33,704 bases of DNA from Bacillota bacterium (GTDB lineage: Bacteria; Bacillota; Clostridia; Caldicoprobacterales; DTU083): the NCBI GenBank assembly GCA_029777885.1, contig JAKORJ010000031.1:1-33704 (forward strand), given 5' to 3'. Both the position numbers and the translations under genes were made by a program. Below, one piece after another: positions 25,412 through 33,704 of this stretch; within the stretch, counting starts at the first letter, position 1; every line of letters starts with the position of its first letter. Under the pieces are notes generated by a model. That model was not told where the DNA came from and made no database searches. It saw only the letters and a program-made list of their open reading frames with translations.

Positions 25412-26035
25412 CTACAAGCCCAAATGGTCAGCAATGTTGACTGCAGCCACCCTCCATCCGCTGCCGTCATACCTTATGATGCTTACCGAGCAGTTATACA
25501 GCTCTATGTGGCTGCACAGGGTTTGGAAACCTGCGTCCAGGACATATGCCAGCATTGCCGCTATAGGCCCGAAATGAGTAACAACGGCTATCCTTTCCAA
25601 AGCCGGGTACTCTGATTCCAGGGCTTTCAGGAAACCGACCACGCGCTCCTCCATGTCCCCGGCATGCTCTCCTCCGAAGGGCCTGAAATCCCAGCTGTCC
25701 TCCCTGCCGGTATACAGGCTGCCATACCTGCCCTCAGCCTGGGCAGGGGTCAGCTCGTCAAGGCTGCCACAGCAGGTCTCCCTCAGTTTGCCGGTATACA
25801 GGATATTGTCTTTTTCTTCTGGGAAAATAAGCCCGGCTGTCTCAGCCGCCCTTGCGGTGTCGCTTGCATATATACGGTCAAACCTGACTCCGTTAAGTTT
25901 TTCCCTGGCCATAAGCGCCTGTGTCCGGCCGCGCTCTGACAGAGGGTAGTCTGCCCAGCCCTGGAACACTCCCAGCACATTGCCTTCTGATTCACCATGC
26001 CTTATCAAGTATACTTCCATGCCATGCTGCCTCAT
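25412..26035 (-). CDS. Histidine phosphatase family protein (phosphoglycerate mutase-like)
   Basis: MEVYLIRHGESEGN motif (alternative start 26020); GEHAGDMEERV and VVTHFGPI motifs. The 26035 start overlaps the GH26 stop as ATGA. Confidence 0.9.
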   Translation of the reverse strand: MRQHGMEVYLIRHGESEGNVLGVFQGWADYPLSERGRTQALMAREKLNGVRFDRIYASDTARAAETAGLIFPEEKDNILYTGKLRETCCGSLDELTPAQAEGRYGSLYTGREDSWDFRPFGGEHAGDMEERVVGFLKALESEYPALERIAVVTHFGPIAAMLAYVLDAGFQTLCSHIELYNCSVSIIRYDGSGWRVAAVNIADHLGL

Positions 26036-27018
26036 TTCCGCCCTGGTTCGTAGGTTTTCCAGTCGGGCAGCTTATCCAGGGTGATCACATAGGGGTGGTT
26101 GTAGACCTTGTAAAGGTGGTCAGGCGTATTGATCTTCCCGTCCATTACAAAGCTGCCGAACCAGGGGCAGAACCAGAGCCATTTTGTCCCTTCCTTTATC
26201 AGGAGGTCCGGATCGGGGATAGGCCCGTTTTCGGTCATGGCGATAAGCTTGATGTCGCCCCCGAAGGAGACCAGGGCTTCAAAGCCCTCCTTGTTGGGGT
26301 TATAATCCCCTGCCGGGAAGTACTTGTCAATACCGATGATGTCAACGCAGTCATGGCCGGGGTACCAGTCAATGTTGAGCTCATTGAAGGCGAAGGTCCA
26401 GACCCAGATCAGGTTGTTCAGCTTGAACTCGTATGTAAACCTTTCATACATGAGCCGGTAAAGGTCTTTGCAGGGCTCCGGCCCGTGGGCACCCCACCAG
26501 AACCAGGCGCCGTCAGCCTCGTGGAACGGCCGCCAGAGCACCGGCACACCTGCATCCCTAAGGCGCGCAAGCTCCTGCCCCACTATCTCCATGTCCCTCA
26601 TGGCCGCAACATGCTCAGGCGTACCCTTTTTCAGCAGCCTCCTTATGTCAAAATCCGTCTGGCTGGTATAAAAGCTTTTGGTAACCGGCTTGCCGCCCAT
26701 CGGCGAATACCAGTGCCAGCAGATGGTGACAAGGCCGCCCTTGTTCAAGTACCAGTCCATGACCCTCTCGGTGACATCATCAGGCCAGGACATGGCCGAT
26801 GAATAGTTGAGAAAGTCCATGCTCCTTATGGCAGGCAGCCTGCCGGTAACCTCCCGGATGCGGTCAAGCTCCGGCCTGTAAGGGAACTCCGCTTCGTGCT
26901 GCCCTGAGAGTATGCCCTTGCCGTAGATATCAACAAGATAGCTTATGACCGTCCGGGCTTCCTTTGACGGGTCAGGATTCACCAGTTCCTTGTTTACGCT
27001 CTTTGGATACTTGCTCAT
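26032..27018 (-). CDS. Glycoside hydrolase family 26-like (beta-mannanase-type), apparently cytoplasmic
   Basis: ILSGQHEAEF, ICWHWYSPMG, VLWRPFHEADGAWFWWGAHG (acid/base Glu), MTENGPIPDP (nucleophile Glu); no signal peptide. Confidence 0.87.
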   Translation of the reverse strand: MSKYPKSVNKELVNPDPSKEARTVISYLVDIYGKGILSGQHEAEFPYRPELDRIREVTGRLPAIRSMDFLNYSSAMSWPDDVTERVMDWYLNKGGLVTICWHWYSPMGGKPVTKSFYTSQTDFDIRRLLKKGTPEHVAAMRDMEIVGQELARLRDAGVPVLWRPFHEADGAWFWWGAHGPEPCKDLYRLMYERFTYEFKLNNLIWVWTFAFNELNIDWYPGHDCVDIIGIDKYFPAGDYNPNKEGFEALVSFGGDIKLIAMTENGPIPDPDLLIKEGTKWLWFCPWFGSFVMDGKINTPDHLYKVYNHPYVITLDKLPDWKTYEPGRK

Positions 27019-27181
27019 ATTTGCCTCCGTTATATTATTTTTTTAAACCTGCATCGGGTCCGTGTTTGATTTCCCTCGCAACCGTGTATAATTTCTGATA
27101 ATAGCTGATTTTATATATGAAGCTGTGGTAGAATAAGCTTATTACGCCCGGAAACCAAGGGCGAAGCAAAGGAGAGTATAA

Positions 27182-28015
27182 ATGGATATAAAGATCGTTG
27201 CTGACAGCTGCTGTGACTTAAGTGAAGAAATCAAAAAGAAAACGAACATCGACATCGTACCCTTGACCATGAGGATCGGGGAAAAGGAATACGTTGACGA
27301 TGATACCCTCGACAAACAGGATTATATCAAGGCAATGAAGGAGAGCAGGACCGCCCCCTCAACCTCATGCCCCGCCGTGTATGACTTTATGGAGAAGTTC
27401 AGGGAGGCAAAAAACATCTTCGTCGTCACCATCTCCTCTAAGCTCAGCGGGACGTACAACAGCGCAATGCAGGCCAAACAGGCCATCCTCGAAGAGGCCG
27501 GCGACAGGTTTATCCACGTCTTCGACTCCATGAGCGCCTGCATAGGCGAGACCCTGGTAAGCCTCAAGATACATGAGCACATAAAAAACAACCTGAAAAA
27601 CCTTGAGATAGTTGATAGGGTAAACAGCTACATCAAGGAAATGAAGACCTTTTTCGTGCTTGAAAACATGGACAACCTGGTCAAGTCAGGCCGGCTCAAC
27701 CCCCTGGTGGCCAAGGCTGCAGGCATACTCAATATCAAGCCGATCATGGGCTCCGACAATGGCAACATCCGCCTGGTGGACAAGGTCAGGGGCTACGAGA
27801 GGGCGCTTAAGCGGCTGGTCGAAGTCATAGGGGAGGAAGGCAGCCGCCTGGAGGAAAAGGTACTCGGTATCGCCCACTGCAACTGCCTTCAAAGGGCCCT
27901 TGATTTCAAAAACCGGATAATGGAACGGTATAACTTCAAGGATATAATAATAGTCGGGATGTCCGGTATAAGCTCCACCTATGCCAATGACGGAGGGCTG
28001 GTCATAGCCTTTTAG
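27182..28015 (+). CDS. DegV family (fatty-acid-binding) protein
   Basis: KIVADSCCDLSEE...VPLTMRIGEKEYVDD...TSCPAVYDFMEKF...VVTISSKLSGTYNSAMQAK; RBS ggagag. Confidence 0.93.
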   Translation: MDIKIVADSCCDLSEEIKKKTNIDIVPLTMRIGEKEYVDDDTLDKQDYIKAMKESRTAPSTSCPAVYDFMEKFREAKNIFVVTISSKLSGTYNSAMQAKQAILEEAGDRFIHVFDSMSACIGETLVSLKIHEHIKNNLKNLEIVDRVNSYIKEMKTFFVLENMDNLVKSGRLNPLVAKAAGILNIKPIMGSDNGNIRLVDKVRGYERALKRLVEVIGEEGSRLEEKVLGIAHCNCLQRALDFKNRIMERYNFKDIIIVGMSGISSTYANDGGLVIAF

Positions 28016-28041
28016 GCCGTCCCGTAAAAGGCACCTTAAAG

Positions 28042-28305
28042 TCAGGATCCATAAGCCTTTTTGAACAGGTCTGCCACCATCTCGCGGCTCGGTACTCCCT
28101 CATGGAATTTTTCACCGTCAAGATAATAGGTCGGCACAAAATAATAGTCATATTTCTCTGCTATTTCAGGGTGCTTGACTTCGTCGATTATTTCGATGTC
28201 AAGCTCCCTGTACTCAGGGTTGCTTTGAAAGAGCTCCTCCATGTACTGCCTGGCATTGCGGCAGTGGGGGCACCCTTCCATCGTGAACATAAGTATCTTT
28301 TTCAT
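28042..28305 (-). CDS. Thioredoxin/glutaredoxin-like protein
   Basis: MKKILMFTMEGCPHCRNARQYMEEL...; CPHC active site, VPTYYLDG cis-Pro. Start 28305 follows aaggag; the upstream ORF extension to 28410 is probably not coding. Confidence 0.85.
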   Translation of the reverse strand: MKKILMFTMEGCPHCRNARQYMEELFQSNPEYRELDIEIIDEVKHPEIAEKYDYYFVPTYYLDGEKFHEGVPSREMVADLFKKAYGS

Positions 28306-28373
28306 CTGTTGCAGCTCCTTTGTCATGTGTGATGTATGGATGATATATTGTAAGCTATAGTATGCCCATTCAG

Positions 28374-28432
28374 GCAGGCGTAAACAAGCGGCGGCCCATT
28401 TCCCGCGCAATTGTTTACGCCTGCGTTTTTTT
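28374..28432 (+). terminator. Strong stem-loop with plus-strand U tract
   Basis: Perfect 14-bp arms gcaggcgtaaacaa / ttgtttacgcctgc followed by gttttttt. Confidence 0.75.
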
Positions 28433-28447
28433 ATAGTTTATTAACCG

Positions 28448-30505
28448 TTACTTGCCTTTGGCGTTGTAGATCTCCCTGACCTCATTATCAGTTAGGGCAT
28501 AGTTGTATATCCTCACGCTGTCCATGGCTCCTACATACCGGTCGCCCTTTTTGTCCTTGTCGGCCCCGGCCGCAAGGGGCAGGGTAGATCCGCTCAGGTC
28601 CACGGTATAGCCAAAGGACTGGCTGGCACATTTCTCACCGTTCACATAGATAGTGAGAGTGTCGCTGTCGCGCACGCACACTATATGGTTCCATTCATTG
28701 GCCTTTACAAGCCCCGTTTCGGTCGAGACGAACTGCGAGCCCTTATTTTTATTGTCCAGGGGCTGCTGGACATGGAACTGGACTCCGCCGCCCGTAAGGG
28801 TCGATACCCGCCACAGGATGGAGCTGCTGGAGACAGAGTTGCCGTACCACAGCACCCTTGTGGTCCTCGAAAGCAGCTCAGGCCTGATCCAGAGCGAAAC
28901 GCTGAAAGCATTGGGGCCAAACATATTCAGGCTTCCCAGTCCCAGGTCGACGCTTTCTCCTTCGCCCTTGAAACGGATAGCCTTGCCTTCGATGCCTTCG
29001 ACCCACTCAACATCGCCCACATAGGCATCCTTGGTATAGCCGGATTCATCCTTGGTTTGCTCACCTTCACCTTCGTTGAACTCCCACTTGCCTATTGTCT
29101 CCTTTTTGTTTTCCCGGACATAGATCTCATAGGTATTGGTTTTGCCATACCCAGTGACTTTGATTTTGGCTTGCGGCGCCCCCTGCTTTACGTCTATCAC
29201 ATAGTATTGACCGTCCTTTTTCGCACCTTCCACGGTGACCTGTACTTTCAGGTCATTGGCTACGGGCTTGATCCTGACCTGGTCGGTCCCCTCATCGACC
29301 CGCAGCAGGTAGGTCAGCAGGCCACATTCAAAGGGCTTCGCCCATTCGCCCTTGTCAGCCTCGATACCGCTTAGGACCGGCTCCTCCACGACTCTCCAAA
29401 AGGATTCCTTCGGCTTCTGCTCCGTATCAAACATCATGGGCCAGTCCTTCCTGCCCCTGACCGGGTGATTGTCAAGCCAGGTATCATCATCGGCAAAGCC
29501 CCAGGTCGTGACCTTCTTTATCTGGTCAAACTCCTTGAATATGTTGAAGAGTGTCTGATACCTGTCAGCCTGACGTTTCAAAAGATCCGGCGTCACCGCC
29601 GGCAGCATGGAGTTGTCGCCCCAGGCATACACGGATATATCAAGCTCGGTTATCTGGATCTCAAGCCCCAGCTTGGAGAACATCTCCAATGACTGGCGGA
29701 TGCTCTCATAAGACGGCCACCCGAGCTGCCAATGCCCCTGTATGCCTATGGCATGGATAGGCACCCCCTCATCCAGAAGCTCCTTGACGAGGTTTATAAA
29801 GGCTTCCCGCTTACCCGGCACCTCAATGTTGTAGTCATTGAGCACCAGCTTTGCGTCCGGGTCCGCTTCATGGGCAAATTGGAAGGCCAGCTTGATATAG
29901 TCCTTCCCGATCGCCTGATACCAGGGGGAATTCCTTAATCCGCTCCCATCGTCGGCTATGGGCTCGTTGACTACATCCCATTCCTTCACGATTCCTTTGT
30001 ACTTGCCTACTACCGTGTAGATGTGGTTCCTCAGCCTTTCTATCGCGGTCTCCCGGGATACGGGCTTCCCGTTCTCCTGGAAAAACCAGGCCGGGGTCTG
30101 GCTGTGCCATACAAGGGTGTGCCCATGGATCTCCATATCATGCTCCAGGGCAAAGTCAACGATCTGATCCCCGCGCCCAAACTGGAAATTGCCTTCAGTA
30201 GGCTGGGTGGCATCGGGCTTCATCGAGTTGCCCGGCGTGATGCTGTCGAAATGATAGGGGATCTTGTCCCCGTACCTTATGAGGGCGTTGGGTTCAAGGC
30301 CTGCGCCTACAATGAAATGGTCCTTGAACACTTCCTTTAAGGATGGTATCTCTATGTATTTTTCCTCATACTCAAAGGGATCCTCGCTTGGAGTCGCTTC
30401 AGGGTCTTTGCTTGTCGCCGGCCCGGTTTCCCGACGGCAGGCGGCTGCCGTAAGCAGCAGGGCTGCACTGAGCAGTACTGCACAAAACAGTCTCCAATGT
30501 TTCAT
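28448..30505 (-). CDS. GH10 endo-1,4-beta-xylanase lipoprotein with C-terminal LamG-like domain
   Basis: Lipobox LLLTAAAC; GH10 motifs HGHTLVWHSQTP, WDVVNEPIADDG, IQITELDISVY, WGFADDDTWL; C-terminal jellyroll (WEFNEGEGEQTKDESGY..FSVSLWIRPE..NEWNHIVCVRD..LTIYVNGE..GAMDSVRIYNYALTDNEVREIY). Confidence 0.94.
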   Translation of the reverse strand: MKHWRLFCAVLLSAALLLTAAACRRETGPATSKDPEATPSEDPFEYEEKYIEIPSLKEVFKDHFIVGAGLEPNALIRYGDKIPYHFDSITPGNSMKPDATQPTEGNFQFGRGDQIVDFALEHDMEIHGHTLVWHSQTPAWFFQENGKPVSRETAIERLRNHIYTVVGKYKGIVKEWDVVNEPIADDGSGLRNSPWYQAIGKDYIKLAFQFAHEADPDAKLVLNDYNIEVPGKREAFINLVKELLDEGVPIHAIGIQGHWQLGWPSYESIRQSLEMFSKLGLEIQITELDISVYAWGDNSMLPAVTPDLLKRQADRYQTLFNIFKEFDQIKKVTTWGFADDDTWLDNHPVRGRKDWPMMFDTEQKPKESFWRVVEEPVLSGIEADKGEWAKPFECGLLTYLLRVDEGTDQVRIKPVANDLKVQVTVEGAKKDGQYYVIDVKQGAPQAKIKVTGYGKTNTYEIYVRENKKETIGKWEFNEGEGEQTKDESGYTKDAYVGDVEWVEGIEGKAIRFKGEGESVDLGLGSLNMFGPNAFSVSLWIRPELLSRTTRVLWYGNSVSSSSILWRVSTLTGGGVQFHVQQPLDNKNKGSQFVSTETGLVKANEWNHIVCVRDSDTLTIYVNGEKCASQSFGYTVDLSGSTLPLAAGADKDKKGDRYVGAMDSVRIYNYALTDNEVREIYNAKGK

Positions 30506-30611
30506 TTCTTAATAACCCCCTATACTGTATGTTACAGGAATGCAATACCGGTTTATGCTTGCTTATACTTTACTATACTTATTCCCATAATTATAAATTA
30601 AGTAAGTAAAA

Positions 30612-31310
30612 TTATAATACTGTTTCATCCAGCTCCAGGCCGGCTTGCTCGTATAGCTTCCTCCGGCCCGCCTTGTCGTTTTGCAGCTCCCTGCGGGCAT
30701 ATTTCGCTACCTGCTCCGCCATTTCCCTTGGTACTACGATGACGCCGTCACCGTCAGCCACGACTATATCTCCAGGATTGACCACGACGCCGCCAACGTT
30801 GACAGGTATGTCCTTGGCATCGAACTGCAGCCTGCCTTGCACCATGCCCTGGGAAATGATCCTGGACCAGACAGGCACCTTCTGTATTATCAGCTCATCC
30901 GTATCCCGGACCCCGCCGTTGGTGACGATCCCCCTGGCTCCTTTAACAAAAGCAGCCAGGCCGTTGTTTGAGCCCATGAGCCCGGCGTTGACGCCGCTTT
31001 GGTCGATGACTATGAAGTCGCCGTCCTCTATGTCATCAAACCACGGGTATGTGCAGATATGGTTGTAATAGTATCCGGACCACTCGGTATATTCCTCCGG
31101 TGTCATATGGGGTATATTGCCCTGGTAGGGCAGATACCTGGCAGTCCTGGCTATCCCTATAGCCCTGGTCCGGAACAGCGGCCTTATATCAGGGCTCATA
31201 GAGCCATAATGGTGCATCATGTTCCAGTCCATGCCGTCGCGCACATCGGCTACCCTAAGCCCTTCAAACAATGACAAGAGCCTTGCTCTCTCTTCCTTTG
31301 ATAATTTCAT
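30612..31310 (-). CDS. RraA family protein (aldolase/demethylmenaquinone methyltransferase-like fold)
   Basis: NNGLAAFVKGARGIVTNGGVRDTDEL, VNVGGVVVNPGDIVVADGDGVIVVP. Confidence 0.9.
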   Translation of the reverse strand: MKLSKEERARLLSLFEGLRVADVRDGMDWNMMHHYGSMSPDIRPLFRTRAIGIARTARYLPYQGNIPHMTPEEYTEWSGYYYNHICTYPWFDDIEDGDFIVIDQSGVNAGLMGSNNGLAAFVKGARGIVTNGGVRDTDELIIQKVPVWSRIISQGMVQGRLQFDAKDIPVNVGGVVVNPGDIVVADGDGVIVVPREMAEQVAKYARRELQNDKAGRRKLYEQAGLELDETVL

Positions 31311-31491
31311 TCTTAAATAGCACCTCCGTAAAGTACTTATTTTATTGTACCAAATATTTATAGGCTTTTCTAGTTATTCCTGACAAATGGATATAGATCG
31401 TCCTGCAAGGCCCTAATATCCCAGTAATTATTCAATTGGTCAGAATTTTGTTGTATAATGTAGATAAACAAGAGTGGGCGGGGTGTCTTAC

Positions 31492-31980
31492 ATGAATAGA
31501 AGGGATAAACACAACTATTACCTTGATATCGCCGAGACAGTGCTTAAAAGGGGCACATGCCTGAGGCGGAATTATGGCTCGATCATAGTCAAAAATGATG
31601 AGATCATCGCGACAGGTTATTCGGGCGCGCCTAGAAGGCGCAAGAACTGCATAGATATTGGCGTGTGCATCCGCGAAAAGCTCAATGTGCCCAGGGGGCA
31701 GATGTATGAGCTGTGCCGCTCCGTACATAGCGAGGTGAATGCGATCATATCGGCATCCAGGAATGAGATGATAGGGTCGACCCTCTATCTCGTGGGAAAG
31801 GATATGAAAACCGGTGAGTATGTAAAGAACGCCAACTCCTGCTCCATGTGCAAGCGGATCATAATCAATGCCGGCATAGAGCAGGTCATCATCCGTGACA
31901 CCCATGACGAATACCGGTTCATCAAGGTCCAGGACTGGATAGACAACGACGAGACCTTTACGGGGGAGCTGGGGTATTAA
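31492..31980 (+). CDS. Cytidine/deoxycytidylate deaminase family protein
   Basis: RRNYGSIIVKNDEIIATGYSGAP, HSEVNAI zinc motif, SCSMCKRIIINAGI; likely start MNRRDKHNYY (ORF from 31474). Confidence 0.9.
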   Translation: MNRRDKHNYYLDIAETVLKRGTCLRRNYGSIIVKNDEIIATGYSGAPRRRKNCIDIGVCIREKLNVPRGQMYELCRSVHSEVNAIISASRNEMIGSTLYLVGKDMKTGEYVKNANSCSMCKRIIINAGIEQVIIRDTHDEYRFIKVQDWIDNDETFTGELGY

Positions 31981-32006
31981 GCTGCGGCATCATCAGCTGA
32001 AACAGG

Positions 32007-32543
32007 TCAGCCTTGGCTTGCCCTAGATTTCTTTCGTATTTCAGTTATTATGATTGCTGCTGACAGTATGTAAGCAATGATCAGCGGGATGATGATCCCT
32101 ATCATAAAGCCGGCCGGAGTCTTGAAGAACTCCGCGACATAGCCGGCTTTCGATATTTTGAACACCATTTTCCCTATGATCCGGTCTGCGGACACAGGCT
32201 CAGGATCATCACCTTTGTTGGCATCCCCTTTTGTTACAAACAGTAACGAACCGTTGGATTTTTCAAGCCTGACCACTCTGTGAGTAACGGGAATAGCACC
32301 ATTGACCCGGTAGGTGATTATATCGCCGGGCTTTATTTTTTCAGGGTTTATGGATTTGGTTACAATGATGTCGCCAGGATCAATGGCGGGTTTCATGCTG
32401 CCGGTGGCGACTATTAAAGGTTTATAGCCGATTATAGAAAAAACATTGTCGCGATCTGATATGGCTGACATTGAAGAAGTAAATACAATTAAAATGCTTA
32501 ATATAAGTATCAGAGCAATAACATTAAGAACATCGTTTTTCAT
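32007..32543 (-). CDS. Signal peptidase I, SipW-like (ER-type S26B)
   Basis: Catalytic VATGSMKPAIDPGDIIVTK; VTHRVVR with His in place of the usual Lys; SADRIIGKMVF. Confidence 0.9.
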   Translation of the reverse strand: MKNDVLNVIALILILSILIVFTSSMSAISDRDNVFSIIGYKPLIVATGSMKPAIDPGDIIVTKSINPEKIKPGDIITYRVNGAIPVTHRVVRLEKSNGSLLFVTKGDANKGDDPEPVSADRIIGKMVFKISKAGYVAEFFKTPAGFMIGIIIPLIIAYILSAAIIITEIRKKSRASQG

Positions 32544-32613
32544 ACATTATAGCCTTTCTGGTATTTATTACTGCATTTTTGCAAGATTACTTTGAAAAAC
32601 ATTCAAATAGCTT

Positions 32614-32638
32614 AAAAGGCGAGGTGTTACCCTCGCCC
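32614..32638 (-). terminator. Terminator downstream of the TasA/camelysin-like gene
   Basis: Minus strand GGCGAGG-GTAACA-CCTCGCC-TTTT. Confidence 0.75.
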
Positions 32639-32656
32639 TTACTTAGCAATATTCTA

Positions 32657-33229
32657 TCAGTCTTTGTTCTCTATACGTGCAGCTAAAACCTGCAGGTTAA
32701 AAGATTTTACTCCATTTCCCAGAGTTCTTTGCATAGAATCTATCATGGAATCTATGCCTACTTCTTGACCTGGCTGTAATTCGAATTCAAGTTTATTTCC
32801 GTATGCAGTAGTGTGACGAGAAGCTACTATTACCCACTTATCGGTTCCATTAACTCTTATGTATACTTTTGAAAAAATATTGGGTTCCGGTGTTGCTGAA
32901 TCTTTTGGCACAGTTATGCTGACTTTTACAGGATGGTCAGCGTTATTTTTGACGTAAAACAGGTTTTCCCAAATATAAACACTGCCCGATTGAACACCAA
33001 ACTCGCCATTATTACCTTTTGCCCAGTTAATTACCAGTTCCTTTGAAGTTGATCCACTTGTGTAGCCCGCTGCCGCATGATCGCCAGCCCTGATTGCTAA
33101 AAGGGCTGCATCAGTGTTAGAAACCTTAAAGCTAGCTTGGTTTCTCAACGTTGCGCTTGTGTACGCCATTGCAGCCATAAGACTAGCTACACACAGCAGT
33201 ACAACTACTACCAATAAGCTTTTTCTCAT
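32657..33229 (-). CDS. SipW-dependent-type exported protein (TasA/camelysin- or DUF1102-like)
   Basis: MRKSLLVVVVLLCVASLMAAMAYTSATLRNQASFKVSNTDAALLAI signal region; beta-rich body. RBS aggagg; ORF extends to 33337 but 33229 is the better start. Confidence 0.7.
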   Translation of the reverse strand: MRKSLLVVVVLLCVASLMAAMAYTSATLRNQASFKVSNTDAALLAIRAGDHAAAGYTSGSTSKELVINWAKGNNGEFGVQSGSVYIWENLFYVKNNADHPVKVSITVPKDSATPEPNIFSKVYIRVNGTDKWVIVASRHTTAYGNKLEFELQPGQEVGIDSMIDSMQRTLGNGVKSFNLQVLAARIENKD

Positions 33230-33508
33230 TGTGTATTCCTCCTTATATTTTTTTTGGTACGTTTTGTACCTTCCTATGGTTATTATAGAAACTGCAACAG
33301 ATATATTCTTCCAGCAAAAGTATACTTGTAACTGCACTCTCAGCTAATAAAACGTATTATACAGAAGTATCCCATGACTTATACTTAAGCCACTTTTTTA
33401 ACTTATAAGGAGAAACAAACATCGACAATGGTAGTATCGATGGTGAACTTTAGAGTAATTACATTACTATCTTATTCCTGTACAATGAAATAAAGGGGGC
33501 TAGAAGTT

Positions 33509-33704
33509 ATGAAAAAGATATCAAGAGCTATTGATGTTATCCTGTATTTACTCACAGCTGTAGCACTAATTGTTACTATTTCATCCACTATTATGGACAA
33601 GCCTGTACTCTTAACCTCAGTAAAATCAAATAGTATGTATCCTCTCTTTCAGAGAAGTGATATATTGTTGATCAAACCTTTATCTGCAACAGAGCAAATC
33701 AATA
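33509..33704 (+). CDS. Signal peptidase I-like protein, N-terminal part (truncated by window end)
   Basis: Open to the end: MKKISRAIDVILYLLTAVALIVTISSTIMDKPVLLTSVKSNSMYPLFQRSDILLIKPLSATEQIN. Ser in SNSMYP matches the S26 catalytic motif. RBS aaggggg. Absent from the supplied ORF track. Confidence 0.78.
   Translation, partial: MKKISRAIDVILYLLTAVALIVTISSTIMDKPVLLTSVKSNSMYPLFQRSDILLIKPLSATEQIN

Noticed and set aside
25921-26802. 293-aa plus-strand ORF opposite the GH26 gene
   Set aside because: Fully antisense to a well-supported GH26 coding sequence; composition (Pro/Val/His-rich) is typical of a shadow ORF in a high-GC-wobble gene.
27060-27090. TTGATT...TATAAT upstream of degV as a promoter
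   Set aside because: The spacer reads as 15 nt with no extended -10 match, so the call is too weak to list.
33428-33493. 21-codon ORF (MVVSMVNFRVITLLSYSCTMK) upstream of the second signal peptidase, next to a catcga/tcgatg hairpin
   Set aside because: The nearest SD-like aaggag is about 15 nt away, too far; no sign of a leader peptide or attenuator beyond a 6-bp hairpin.
1-33704. CRISPR arrays, tRNA/rRNA genes, transposases, integrases, phage or restriction/defence genes
   Set aside because: No regularly spaced repeats, no tRNA-like cloverleaf noticed by eye, and no ORF with mobile-element or defence-family motifs. A tRNAscan/Infernal run would be needed to exclude small RNAs formally.

Overview
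This 33.7 kb window looks like a chromosomal segment from a plant-glycan-using Gram-positive (Clostridia-like) bacterium. That taxonomic guess rests on protein flavour only. It contains about 30 protein-coding genes. I saw no tRNA, rRNA, CRISPR, phage or transposase signal. The core (about 4.5-21.5 kb, minus strand) is a large collinear cluster: an HlyD/MacA-like adaptor lipoprotein, a 953-aa FtsX-type permease, a 963-980 aa extracellular solute-binding protein fused to a duplicated N-terminal carbohydrate-binding-like module, two sugar ABC permeases, an NHL-repeat/TPR membrane-anchored protein, a YIP1-like membrane protein, an 883-aa DUF5696-like exported protein, a second pair of sugar ABC permeases and an Eis-like acetyltransferase. 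A second, lipoprotein-type solute-binding protein with its own promoter follows. No ABC ATPase is encoded anywhere in the window. This cluster is the best candidate for an under-described system, probably cell-surface polymer capture, processing and import. Other points of interest: (i) a roughly 23-bp inverted repeat enclosing a predicted compact three-way-junction RNA and a 29-codon hydrophobic ORF, between a conserved hypothetical gene and an HD-GYP gene; (ii) an exact CtsR-type operator in front of hsp20; (iii) a SipW-like signal peptidase / TasA-camelysin-like locus with a second signal peptidase gene truncated by the window edge and absent from the supplied ORF track; (iv) GH26 and GH10-LamG glycoside hydrolases. 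All calls come from reading the sequence; no database search was run.
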